Made by a program: the position numbers and the translations under genes
Part shown: positions 11,746 through 22,886 of the stretch, piece after piece
Layout of the letters: each line of letters opens with the position of its first letter
How positions within the stretch are numbered: position 1 is the first letter of the stretch
The notes under the pieces: generated by a model
The model's input: the letters and a program-made list of their open reading frames with translations, nothing else
What the model was told of the DNA's origin: nothing
The model's database searches: none
Assembly (NCBI GenBank): GCA_963921425.1
Contig: OY992840.1
Span: forward strand, 14,796,621 to 14,860,620
Length of the DNA: 64,000 bases
Direction: 5' to 3'
Source: Dryas octopetala
Taxonomy: Eukaryota; Streptophyta; Magnoliopsida; Rosales; Rosaceae

Positions 11746-11777
11746 AAACCAAGGGCAGAACTTGCTCAGGGCTACCA

Positions 11778-12072
11778 GCTTAGTCCGTTTGATACTGCTT
11801 TTAAAATTAACAAAAACGCTTTGAAATTAGTAAAAACGCTTTTAGTTGCGTGTGGCAAAAATAAATAAAAGTGCTTTTGGGTTATAAAAACGCTTTTAAA
11901 TACTTTTTTGAGAAGCACTTGACAGGTGCTACCTCAAGAAGCACTTTCAAGTGCTTTTGCATGAAGCACTTGAAATTTTTATAAAAATTTGTATGTGCTT
12001 ATGAGTAGAAGCGTTTTTATCAAAAGCGCTACTGATTATAAACGCTTCTAAGAAGTAGTGCCAAACAGACCC
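11778..12072. mobile_element. MITE (hAT-like ends)
   Basis: About 295 bp. Left end AGTCCGTTTGATACTGC and right end, complemented, GGGTCTGTTTGGCACTAC are imperfect inverted repeats; the interior repeats AAACGCTTTT and AAGCACTT motifs that can fold back. The matching place in the other unit (near 3830) has no such insert. Target duplication not clear. Confidence 0.6.
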
Positions 12073-12321
12073 TATGTAGCTTTTTTAGAAAAAAGTATGT
12101 ATTATTTATGTTTGTAGCCAGAAGTATATATATATAGCCCACCTAATTAAGAATTAGTTAGCCCAACCTACTTAGCCTTCTACAACCCAATTTTAATTCT
12201 ATCTCTTCCCACTTAACTCCTTTTTTTGGTCAGACACTCAACTAAAATCATAATGCAGGATCATTATATTGGATAAATAAATGAATACATAAATTTTGTA
12301 TTACTTAAAGTGCAGGGATAT

Positions 12322-12380
12322 ACAGTGCAGGAGGTGAGGCATTTGGGGGCTGTAGGGCTATATGCAGCCTCTTTAGGCAC
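12322..12380 (+). repeat. Orphan exon-like repeat, copy 4
   Basis: Same segment as at 285-345, here again followed directly by the G-rich-ended element as in copy 2. Confidence 0.5.
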
Positions 12381-13262
12381 AAGTAGGAACAGAAATAATC
12401 CCCATCGGGTCAGGTTCCTAACAGGGACCCGACCCTATAGAGGATTTCGGGGACAAAATGGGGATCGGGGATTGGGGATTGGGGATCAGGTTTCAGAGAT
12501 TTATTTATCGGTGACGGAGCGGGGATAGTAAAGCCATCCCCATCCCCATCCCCGACCCGATAAGCTTTATTTGTTTTTTTTTTAATAAATAAATATATAT
12601 ATAAACTCAATGTCAAATTTATAGCATTTTACTTTTTATTTCTAATGATTCTTTGTATTCTAGATTCTCTTAAAATTCCCACAAATATTAATTAATGTTC
12701 TTTGTATTATTTTTATGGAGTTATATGTAATGAGGATTATATTTTGCTGATTTGCTATGAAGCTTTGAACTTTATGAACTCTATTTTCTTGATCTATTGA
12801 AAAATATTTATATAATAGATGTTGTTTTAGTTGTAATATTTTAATGGGTGATTTCGATATTAGTCCATTAAATTACATTCTTTTAGAGTCTAACACCATT
12901 ACTTTTTTTTTTAATAGTTATAGCTCATATTTGAAATCCTGATCCACGTAGAATAACAATATTCCATTAGATTTATACTATTTACAAATTATGCCATTAT
13001 GTAATTAATATTTGTTTTCAAATTGTCACTCTTTAATTGCCATTAATTCTTCAATTTTCCTAGAAAATGAATCCCCTAAAATTCATTAAAACACTTAATT
13101 TAAGGTAGCGGCTGGGGGTGGGGTCGGGGTTGCTGGGTATTCCGAAATTTGTTTTTAGTATTTAATTTTTTATTTTCACAAGAGCAAAATAGGAATTATG
13201 AAAAAAAAATTGTGTTAAGGTGGTCAACTCAGTAGAATAGAGTGGCTTATATAGCTCCACTC
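12381..13262. mobile_element. Truncated G-rich-ended element joined to half of the nested element
   Basis: 12381-13085 is a shortened copy of the element at 4350-6458 (same CCCCATCGGG start and A+T-rich core). Near 13085-13105 it jumps to the right half of the GGGGCTATT element (13105-13262, complement ending GGAGCTATATAAGCC), so a deletion or ectopic recombination between elements took place. Confidence 0.55.
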
Positions 13263-14160
13263 AAAGTATATATATAGCCCACCCAATTAAGAGTTAGTTA
13301 GCCCAACCTATTTATTCTTAACCAAATTTTATTAGTCCTTAACTTCTTAAAATTAATGTTTCACTGGCAAAAAAATGAACTAAAACTCAATAGATTGAGC
13401 TAACTAACTCTTAGTTGGGTGGGCTATAAAATTATAAATATATATGTTTGGGCTGCAACATAAATAAAAAATAATCTTACAGTTTGGGTGAGTTTTTATT
13501 TTATTTTATGAGTTAGTAATTTAAAATAGGTTATTGGGTAATAAACTGGATATAAGTGATGTTAAATATGTGTCATTGGATTAATCTAAAAACTCTTACA
13601 AAATAGTCTCTCATACTAGATAGTGATGTTTTTTAGAATGTTTCGGCAAAATGAATAAGAAAGTCAAAAGCATAGTTGAAGGATTTCCATATCATAGTTC
13701 AACTGTGCAAACCATAGATAGTGTTTACTTGGTCTACTCAATTAAGGCACTCTGCTAGAATTAACACCTTCAAAAAACCAAAGATCATATCAGCAATTTA
13801 AAAGGCAAAAAGAAAAAGGAAAGGTAAAAAAAAAAAAACCAACCAACCAACACAACCTTAAAGTTCTTAGCATTAGAGAGAGAGAGAAGATTCATACATG
13901 TTTGACTAAATGATGAAGAGGGCGAGAGAAGTGGAGAGGAAGGCTGTGGAAGATGTGATAGAGAGCTCTCAGCCACAGAGAGAGAGAGAGGAAGGGAAGA
14001 AGAAGAAGAACCATCATTTGACGGTTTCCAAACTTATAATGTCCACTGCCATCATCAACGATTCAACTGCGGAAATAATTGGATCTACTAGATTAATACA
14101 CGTACACCTGAAGGGGTCTCTATTTTCCATGTTGAATAATTAGTAACTACTCACTTTGAA
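13263..14160. other. Gene-free spacer
   Basis: 13263-13620 matches 10222-10590 (shared flank of the nested element). 13620-14160 is unique in the window; it contains short GA tracts (13876-13888, 13975-13990) and open frames of low complexity only. I see no supported gene. Confidence 0.5.
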
Positions 14161-14169
14161 TCTCTCTTT

Positions 14170-14229
14170 CCATACTTTATTTGATTAACCAAAGTTGATT
14201 AAATTAATTGTTTGTATGTGCTGTGCAAT

Positions 14230-14280
<51 letters not shown>

Positions 14281-14450
14281 AATTACTAAGATCACATCTT
14301 TTATATTAACTCTGTCAATAGAAAAACCAAGCAAGTTTTGTTTCTTTCTGAACCCCAAGCAAAACGTCCAAAAAATCCATTCATCATCCATGTGCTCTTC
14401 AACCACTCCATCTAAAAAGTCAAGACTCTTTAGCCACCTTGTCTTTTTTA
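14170..14450 (-). pseudogene. Relic of P450 exon 1 3' end and intron
   Basis: 14285-14450 complements the same end-of-exon-1 stretch as 1-165 and 6820-6965 and retains a slightly longer piece (region of VQEHMD). Broken by indels. The neighbouring intron relic contains the GA microsatellite at 14233-14277. Confidence 0.75.
14233..14277. repeat. (GA)n microsatellite
   Basis: About 22 GA units inside the intron relic of the P450 fragment; the sister relic at 6770-6788 has far fewer units. Confidence 0.95.
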
Positions 14451-14597
14451 GCCCTCTACAACCCAATTTTAATTCTATCTCTTCCCACTTAACTCTTTTT
14501 TTTTTCTCAGACACTCAACTAAAATCATAATGCAGGATCATTATAATGGATAAATAAATAAATACATAAATTTAGTGTTACTTAGAGTGCAGGGATA

Positions 14598-14660
14598 TAC
14601 AGTGCAGGAGGTGAGGCATTTGGGGGTTGCAGGGCTATATGCAGCCTCTTTAGGCAGAAG
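14598..14660 (+). repeat. Orphan exon-like repeat, copy 5
   Basis: Same open segment as at 285-345. From here to about 15190 the DNA is almost identical to 280-870, so the repeat and the P450 3' end move as one block. Confidence 0.5.
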
Positions 14661-14859
14661 TCCTCAGAATATAAAATACATGTTTTATTCATAACCAAGC
14701 CTGCATAGCATATATAATACAATCTGATTCCTTTTCCTTCTTACTCCCACACACACACGAACCCATAATGCAGTACAGATATAATAAAAGACAACGAAGA
14801 ATTAAAGCAATATTACAATCCCCATTACACATACATAGGATTAAGGCCATACTCATTAC

Positions 14860-16471
14860 TCACGTTTTGTTTGGAATTGGAATAGCAACCGCTTTAAGAG
14901 GATATTTTCTATGTGTGGTTAAACCACTGGCTTCAGTCATGTCTAAATCCTCTGCTCTTGCTCCACCAGGCAATTCCCAGTTGAACTTGTGCACCACATT
15001 TGCTAAAACAATTTCATAAGCAGCCATGGCAAACTGAATTCCTGGGCAGACCCTTCTGCCACTCCCAAATGGAATCAATTCGAAGTCGTTCCCTCTATAA
15101 TCTACACCACTATTCATGAACCTCTCTGGCTCGAACTCCTCGGGTTTGTTGTATGACTTGGGATCTCTTCCAATTGCCCATGCATTCACTATAACTTGTG
15201 TGTTGGCTTTGATGTCGTAACCATTTACTTTCACATCTTGGGTCGAGTTGTGGGGTAATAGTAATGTAAATGGAGGATGTAAGCGAAAAGCCTCCTTGAT
15301 CACCGCCTTCAAGTAGTGCATTCCAACCAAATCATCCTCTGTTATGATTTCTGTTCTGTTTCCAACTATCCCTCTTACCTCCTTCTGCAATTTGTTCATG
15401 ACCCTTGGATGCCTTAAAAGCTCAGACATTGCCCACTCCAGGGCTGTATACGTTGTATCCGTGCCAGCAGCAAACATATCCTACAAGAATTAATATTGAT
15501 TAAGCAAACACACACACACAAATACAGAGTTACTAATATATACTTACCAAGATGAGAGCCTTTATGGTAACTCTATCAATAGGAAAGCCAAGCAAGTTTT
15601 GTTTCTGAATCCCAAGTAAAACGTCTACAAAATCCTTTTGATCATCCCCCTTCTCAATATGAATATGGCCATCTATATGCTCTTGAATCACTCTCTCCAA
15701 AAAGTGATCAAACTGTTTAGCCACCTTGTCTAATTTAGCATCTAAGCCATTGACATGGCTCAACCAAGCAAGCCATGGGATATAGTCCCCAATAAAACGA
15801 GCTCCTAATAACTCCATAAACTCCCCCACAAGCTTCAGAAAGATTCTACCATCTTCCCCACCACTGTATTTCTTCCCAAAAGCCACTCTACAGACAACAT
15901 TATTAGTAAGCGTCACAAACATTTCGCTTAAATTCACAACTGATGATGAGGACTGCTTTATCTTGGTGATCATGGATTTCGTTTCCCCTTCTCTCACAGC
16001 TCGAAAAGACCGAACCCTTTTGTTGCTTAAAAGATTTAACACACATATACTTTTCAGCTGCCTCCAATACTCACCATATGGCGCCGTTGCTACGTCTTTG
16101 TGATTGTAGACAAGCTTCTCAAAGACAGTGGACTTGGGTCTGTCGGAGAATGTGAGGTCATGGGTTTTGAAGATCTCGCGGGCAGCCTCAGCTGAGGAGG
16201 CAACAAGGACTGGCACGCTCCCGAAATGGAGGAGCATGAGGTCAGGGCCATGGCCTTGAGCTAAGGCTTGGAGTGAGCGATGAGGGTTCAAGCCCAATTG
16301 GTGAAGGTTGCCAATGATAGGGAGCTTTGGTGGAGAAGGTGGTGGGTTTAATGTTGGAGTAGTAGTATTGGAGGACCATTTGTATACAAGGATGAGGAAA
16401 ATGGGCAGAAGAAGTAGTGTGAAGGATAAAGGTTGCAACAAAGAGAAGAATGCTTCAATATTCACTAACAT
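14860..16471 (-). CDS. Cytochrome P450, CYP71 type (copy C, intact)
   Basis: Monooxygenase of the same family as copy A, probably ER-bound; substrate unknown. Exons 15548-16471 and 14860-15480, phase-0 GT/AG intron of 67 bp. The protein is 514 residues; ten fewer than copy A, mainly from a shorter N-terminus ([10 protein letters not shown]) and three fewer serines in the poly-Ser stretch. Visible: membrane anchor, PPPSPPKLP hinge, AGTDTT 313-318, ExxR 371-374, PERF, and heme loop GRRVCPG with Cys453. In the I-helix lead it has FAAGTDTT where copy A has FLAGTDTT, and near the substrate-contact loop LLPHNS replaces LVPRKS. All landmarks are complete. It has the fullest core promoter of the three copies and is the most likely to be expressed. 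Confidence 0.93.
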
Positions 16472-16620
16472 CTTCTTCTTCTTCTTCTTCTTCTACTTCT
16501 TCTTCTCTGTTGTCACTTCAGGTTGTGGTCTATTTATAAAATCACCAATCCAATCAGGCGACATCACCAATCCAATCAGGCGACATATCCTATCCCATAT
16601 CTTTTCACAATTTTAGGAAA
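16472..16620 (-). promoter_or_regulatory. Core promoter of P450 copy C
   Basis: On the minus strand TTTATAAATA lies at 16531-16540, about 60 bp above the ATG, preceded by two tandem copies of a roughly 22-bp unit holding CCAATCAGG (reverse orientation; about 16543-16587). A CTT-rich leader follows. Copies A and B keep only one CCAATCAGG and no TATA at this place. Confidence 0.5.
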
Positions 16621-16863
16621 TAATAATAATATTTCTTTTGGAAAGCGTGTGGTTAGGGAAGCCCAATTGGAAAACACACGTGAAATCGTGATACATCTGT
16701 TTACATCAATCAATAATTTGCACCGACACTGACTCTAGAGATACATCAATAATTTGCACCAACAGTATGCCTTTCTTTTAAGGGACAGCACAGGCATTAT
16801 TTAGTGCCTTTCTTTTTTTTGGACTGATTTCTAGTGTCATTTGAGAAACAATGTAACCCAAGA

Positions 16864-17650
16864 ATTACAAAATACCCCTCCTAGGTTTATTTTCATTTTC
16901 AATTCTTTCATAAAGTTTCAATTTTTTCAATGTAATACGTATAGTTTTCAATTTAAGTCAATGTAAAAACTAAAAAAAAATAAAAAAATATGAAAAAAAA
17001 ATAAAAAATGACTCAATTACCCCACCCTCCCTAGCTGCATCCCCTCCCCACCAACAAAAAATATTAATTTCTTACAACACAAAATAGAGAAAGAAATAAA
17101 AAATTTTCATTAAAGCTTATATAAGAGCTTCTCCAAACAAATCTCAGCACATGTTTCAATAATAAAACAAATCTCTGCACCAAAACCTTTGAAAATGTTC
17201 TCAAAATAAGCCATTTTCATATCTTCTCTCATAATTCTCTGGTACTCATCTAACATTGGTTCTCCTACTTGACAATTTCTTACTTTCAAACTATGGTTTC
17301 AAATTCTCAATCTTCCTCACAATGTGTCGTCGGGGGAGTAAGAGAGAAAGAGATCGAGATGGGGCAAAAGTGAGAGAAGAGTCGCCGCCGGGGGAGGGGG
17401 GAGTCGTCGGCGGTGGTAGGGAGGGGGATGCGACGGGGCTTGGAAGGGTGGGAAGACGACGGGGGAGCCAAAGAGAGAGAAAAATAGATGGGGCTGAGAA
17501 AGATTGAGTCATTTTTTTTTTAGGTTTTTTTTTTTTTTTAGTTTACACATTGATTTAAATTGAAAACTATATGTACCATATTGAAAAAATTAAAACTTTA
17601 CGGAGGAATTGAAAATGACACTAAACCAAGGAGGGGTATTTTGTAATTAG
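16864..17650. mobile_element. Inverted-repeat element with about 120-bp ends
   Basis: Left ATTACAAAATACCCCTCC and right GGAGGGGTATTTTGTAAT are inverse, and the similarity continues inward about 120 bp to AGTTTACACATTG-like sequence. The interior changes to CCCCACCCTCCC, then A+T-rich, then a GC-rich purine block (17330-17500). No transposase. Target duplication not resolved. Possibly a Mutator-type non-autonomous element given the long ends. Confidence 0.65.
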
Positions 17651-17667
17651 CCCTTTATTTTATTAAG

Positions 17668-18000
17668 GGAGACTTAGAGTTCAGTCCATTTTATGAGTCT
17701 TTCTTAGACTAAGATCGATAGTGATTTAGGGTTTTTAATCGCCCAAAATCTCGGAGTTAAAACCTAACATAAAGCCGTCAAATAAGAAAAATAAAAGGAC
17801 TTAATTAAAAACTCACTATACAAATCCCACTATACACCCTAGGAAAGGGAAATACCCTTCAAATCAGGGAAGGACTTTACTATGAATTAAAATGATTTTG
17901 TTATAAATTAAAAAGACTTTATTATGAATTAAAAAGATTTTCTTATAAATTATTATGTTTTAAAAGGATTTTCTTATAAATTTTAAAAAGGTCCATTGAT
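17668..18000. repeat. Dispersed repeat, pair with 21149-21530
   Basis: The block starting ACTTAGAGTTCAGTCC recurs at 21149 in the same orientation, including the TACACCCTAGGA and AAATACCCTTCAAATCA motifs. The second copy also holds an inverted piece (GACAGCTTTATGTTAAG against TAACATAAAGCCGTC in the first), a foldback. Confidence 0.6.
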
Positions 18001-18209
18001 TTTAACTACTAAATTTCAATAATTTTTTATACCAAAATTAAATAACATTTTAGTTTAGGTACTAGTTGAAAAGTCAAAAAAAATAATAAAGTAAAAGGTA
18101 TTAGAATTTGCAAATATTACATCACATACCACTACAATAAAAAAATAAAAATAATATTACATCACAAATATTACATTAATTTATACTATATTGTATTAAA
18201 AAAAAAATC

Positions 18210-18480
18210 AATCCAGTCACAACTTAATTGTGACTGTCTTGGTAAATTGAAAGAGACAACTCACACTACTATACTATGTATTATTTTGAGTAAAAGTATT
18301 ATTTTTATCTCTATTTATACTATATTGTAGTATAATTTTTTTTAAAAAATTTCAATTAAGTCACAACTTAACTGTGACTGTCTCACAACTTAGATGTGAC
18401 TGTCGTTCAGTCACAACTAAATTTGAAGTTGTGAGTGTCGTACAGTCACAACTAAATGTAAAGTTGAGACTACATTAGCA
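18210..18480. repeat. Cluster of palindromes around AGTCACAACT
   Basis: CAGTCACAACTT-AATTGTGACTG near 18215-18237 is a near-perfect palindrome; further AGTCACAACT / AGTTGTGACT-type pairs lie at 18357-18475. This whole insert (about 18000-18770) is missing from the sister repeat at 21149-21595. Probably a foldback element. Confidence 0.5.
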
Positions 18481-19684
18481 AATTTTCAAGATAATATAAA
18501 AGTCTCAAAGGCAATTTTGTTAAAACCTTATAAATTTTAACTAACATCCATCATAAGTGGGCCAAAGGACAAAAATGTCAAATGAAAAAGGTTCAAATCA
18601 AAGAGGCTAACATATTTGTGACATAATTTAAAAAACTACATTTAAATTTGGTAGTTCTTTTTTTTTTTTGCCAAAGAAATTTGGTAGTTCAATTGAAATA
18701 TTATATAGTCTTCATGCTATACCAAAAAGTTATTGGGATTTGGTATTTAATTCTAATTTCCTAATTTTAAAACAGCTCTGGTTTCCATCTAAAAAATATT
18801 TTTCTAAAAAACTTAAGTCTAATTATCTCTTTTATTAATCTCATTATTTTGTGGGGGGACCCCTTTCCACATTTTTCATGGATGACTAATCAAACATTGT
18901 TATTCCAAATTTAAATCTTTGTGGCAATATTGTATTTAGATTCATTAACAAATAAAATACATATATGTTTGATGATACATTATTTGAAATTGAGATACAA
19001 ATTTAAGATCATGGTATTATTCAAACCAAATTATTTTTCACTGTCCACTTTTTTTTTTGGTCAAACACAAGCTTCCAATCAAAACCAAAATTATCAAACG
19101 AGGACATTGGCACCACACAAAACAAATGCACTAATCCCCTTATCCATCAGATCAGATCTATCTCCATCGGAGAGAGGGAAAAAAAAAAAAAAACTCATCC
19201 CATACTAAAGTCACATAATAAGACATTAACACATAAAGTATTTACATTTTTATAAGTTAGTTTAGCTCATTAATTTTGTAGGTTTTACATTGTTTATGGA
19301 TTTAACTTCTATACTTACATAGCTTCTTGTTTTTACTTTCACTTTATTTTTTTGCTGGCCAATATTTTTACATACTTTCACTTTCGATCTAAAACTTATC
19401 GTCATATCTCATAATGGATAATATTTGCCATAAAATCCCAAATTCTTAGATTTGTGATATCAAACTGATGTTGAAAGTCAAGTAAAGTCAAGGTAATCAA
19501 TCATTTTCATTGTTTGTGATGTAACTACAAAGTTGTCTTATTCTTTAGGTATTTGGAAAATAAGAAAACGTTTGCCTATTTTGGTTGGACGTTTGTGTGG
19601 CGCAATCTCATCATTTCATTTTTGTTTGATACCAATCACATCACCTCATTTCGTTAATTTCTTCCTAAAAATTTTGTGAAATTA
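18481..19684. other. A+T-rich intergenic DNA
   Basis: 18770-18835 matches 21530-21595 as the continuation of the dispersed repeat. Apart from A/T runs I see no gene or RNA. Confidence 0.5.
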
Positions 19685-19960
19685 CATGCAATCTAGTGTT
19701 ATTCTTCTTATTCAACCTTCTTAGTTATCCCAGCACACACAGAAAAAGAGAAAGAGTACAACACAAAACAATATAGCAAATTAAGCACACGTATTCAATT
19801 CCCTCTATATTTGATTAGCAAAGGCTTTAAGAGGGTATTTCTATGTGTGGTTAAACCAGTGGATTCAATCATGTCTAAATGCTCTGCTAGCTCTTGCTCC
19901 ACCATGCAATGCCCAATTGAACTTGTGCATCACATTTGCCAAACCAATCTTTTGAAGGTT
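19685..19960 (-). pseudogene. Outlying P450 exon 2 relic
   Basis: On the minus strand 19815-19950 encodes a decayed version of the P450 C-terminus (VMHKFNWALHGGARA then, after frame damage, KYPLKA), and 19690-19770 matches the 3' flank of copy B (7545-7625). It shows that the cluster once reached 3 kb further right. Confidence 0.7.
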
Positions 19961-20720
19961 GATTACACTAACGCTAACTTTTTTTAAATTTTCGAGAGGG
20001 TACACTAACACTAACTTTAGAGGTTGGTGATAATCCAAAAAAAGAATTTTAGAGGTTGGTACTTGGTGGACTCAAATTGCGCTTTAGAGGTTATAAGCCC
20101 ACGATGTAATTTTGATTTACAATTGCTTAATAAAATATCCGCACTTATGTATAATAGAAATAGATGTTTTTAATTTTTAGGTTAATTGTAGATACCGCTC
20201 CAAATTATATCATATTTGACTTTTGTCTTTTAAATCAAAATTTTCAACACTTTGGTTTCCAAACTTCGTTTGTTAAATACGTCACTCCAAAACCATTTAA
20301 AACTTAATTTCTCCTCCAATTATGCACACGTGACACCACACCACGTTGGTACTACTTAGCCTTCTATTTGAGAGTATTATCATGTCAATTGAAGCCGAAA
20401 ATGGCATTAGGCAGAAGGCCATGTAGCGTCATATGTGCATAATTTGGGAGACAAGAGTGTGAAAAATTGTAATATAGGAGGCAAAATATCAAACTTGACA
20501 TAATTTGGAGTGGCATATGTAATTAGCCATTAATTTTATATTTAAATACTATGTTGTGCAGTGGCCCAAAAAAAAAAGGGTTTTTTTAAGTTCAAAACGA
20601 AAAAATATCCTAATTGCGCGGTTCACCTGCAAACACAATGACTGGCTAGTCTACTTTAATGAGCCGAGCACTCGATATAACTCATCTAGCGCTCAGCAAA
20701 ATGCCACTATACGCTTTGAA

Positions 20721-20745
20721 ATTGTCACTGTCAGACAGTGACAAT
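20721..20745. repeat. Perfect 12-bp inverted repeat
   Basis: ATTGTCACTGTC, one central base, then its exact inverse. More copies of the GTGACAGTG type follow at 20750-20820. Likely the tip of a foldback element; the surrounding 19961-21148 has no gene. Confidence 0.6.
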
Positions 20746-21148
20746 CACTATTATTGTGCGATAGTAGTTATTTAAATTGTTAAAACATCCTATAAATTAT
20801 CATTGTGTGACAGTGTCAACTTTCTCATTAAAAAAAAACACACCAAACGCTCAGTACCAAAAATACGAAATAAAACATAACGTGGGCTTTATTTGTACAA
20901 AGTGGATATATTCATCATTTTAACTTTTTAGGTAGGTTTGTTTATCATTAAGGTTGTAAAATAGACTTTAGAATAATTTATTAAAAAAAATTACTATGGT
21001 GTGTCACTTCTTTAAAATTATTCATAGTATAATAAAAAATAATGACAGTAATGGTATTAACTATTAAGAGAATTTTCTAATGTGAAATATATCCCTAATT
21101 ATTTTAAGTGATGTTGATAATTGCTTTTAAAGAATAACATATTAATAT

Positions 21149-21595
21149 TAGAGAAACTTAGAGTACAGTCCATTTTATGAGCCTTTCTTAGACTAAAACC
21201 GGTAGTGATTTAGGGTTTTTAATTAAGTCATTTTATTTTTCTTCTTTGACAGCTTTATGTTAAGTTTTAAATTCAAGATTTTGAGCTCCGCCCAAAATCT
21301 CATAGTTAAAACCTAACATGCAGCTTCTACAAAGCCTACTCTACACCCTAGGAGGGGAAATACTTTTCAAATAAGAAAAAATACCCTTCAAATAAGGGAA
21401 AATACCCTTCAAATCAGTGAATGACTTTATTATGAATTAAAAAAAAAATTTCTTATAAATTAAAAAGAATTTATTATAAATTAAAAAATATTTTTTATAT
21501 ATTATTATTAATTTAAAAAAAATTAAAACACATTTGGTCTCTATCTAAATATTATTTTTCTAAAAAATTTAAATCTAATTATCTCTTAATATTAT
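21149..21595. repeat. Dispersed repeat, second copy
   Basis: See 17668-18000. This copy has an added inverted half at 21215-21320, giving a hairpin, and ends where the MPC1 upstream region begins. Confidence 0.6.
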
Positions 21596-21759
21596 TGACC
21601 ACGGTGCTGCGTGGAAATCTGGCGGCTGAGAGCTAGACTCTCATGTGTTCGACCACATGTTTAAGAACCTAGATGCTCCAATACTACTGGGGACAGAACA
21701 GTCTTACATTTCACGGGTTAAAAATTCTTAACTTGGCGCGTGGCAGAAAATTTTTGGGT

Positions 21760-21897
21760 GATAAAACTACGATTTAATTTATTCTCAACTCTTCTGCGAT
21801 CGAATCACCTGCTTGGACTCTGTTAGCTTCCCGGGAGTCTTTGTCTGTAATTCAATCGCCGATCGTCCCCAATTACTCTCCCCATTTCTCGGATAAG
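21760..21897 (+). promoter_or_regulatory. Probable 5' untranslated exon of MPC1
   Basis: Less A+T-rich than its surroundings, ending CGGATAAG followed by the donor GTATAT at 21898. The next exon is opened by an acceptor TTATAG at about 22859, just before the ATG at 22887, so a leader intron of about 960 bp is likely. The exact transcription start is not visible. Confidence 0.45.
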
Positions 21898-22886
21898 GTA
21901 TATTTCTCATACATACCTAGCTCACATACATCATCATCATCTTCGTAATCACCATTATGATGCTTGTTGTGGACGTTTTGGAATTGGGGTTAGGGTTTGG
22001 AACGCCGTCTGAGTTTTAACAAATTTATTATCAAAGACTTTCCCTTTTTAAGAGATTAGTTCAGTTTTTAATTTTACGAACCCCTAACGTTTGAGTGACC
22101 AAATCACTACAATATGACTCTTAGACGCACACAGAAATTGGGTTTTTTGTTTTTGTTTTTAATGGGCTATTTGAGCTTTTTTATAATTTGTAATGACTAT
22201 TTTATGAAGCATTATTGATAAATTTATCTTCTTTCTTTTTTTCATTTCACAGTTGCTTTCACAAGTAATGCTAAAATTTCTATTGATTTGCTTGGCATAG
22301 TGATATTGTTCATATGTGTTTCCTGTCATATAAAAAGTAAAAAAACAAAAAAAAAAAAAGATTGCGTAGGTCAAAAAATTATGATCTTGGCTATCTTGAA
22401 TAATTATGATCTTTATTCAAGGGTATATCAAAAAATTACTATGTATTCTTAGTGAGCATTTTTTTAAATTATGGCTTATTATCGCCATCAAGGGTAATTA
22501 ATATCAATCATAGAAATCTTTTGAGATTAATAGTGAAAGCATGTCTTAGCTGAGTTTCAGGAGTAAGTTTGATCATTTAAAGCGATTTAAAGGACAAGAA
22601 CAGGATAAGTGCATTAAATCATCTAAAGTGGGTTTAAAGGAATGGTTGTTTTGTTGCTGACTCAAAGCTTTCTAAGTAGGTTTGGCAGATTGACTTCTAA
22701 CAATACAGTAACATTGGGTGGGATACAGTGCTGGAGCATTTTTCTTTTCTGGGTTACATAATGGACCAATAGAATATAGCAGTTAGGTTCAGATTTTACC
22801 CATACGTGCCCCTGGCACTGTTTCTTACTCTTTTTTGTTGTTTTCTTATGACTTTATAGAGATATTTTAAGCAGCAAGTTTCACAT

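Noticed and set aside
13910..14143. 77-codon lysine/glutamate-rich frame
   Set aside because: Composed of GA-repeat translations and unsupported sequence; no homologous domain recognised and no splice context.
1..14660. CRISPR-like array from regularly recurring repeats
   Set aside because: The recurring segments are kilobases apart, lie in a plant nuclear context and are parts of gene and transposon duplications.
21595..21680. Possible tRNA-like sequence
   Set aside because: No cloverleaf with proper A and B box spacing could be drawn.
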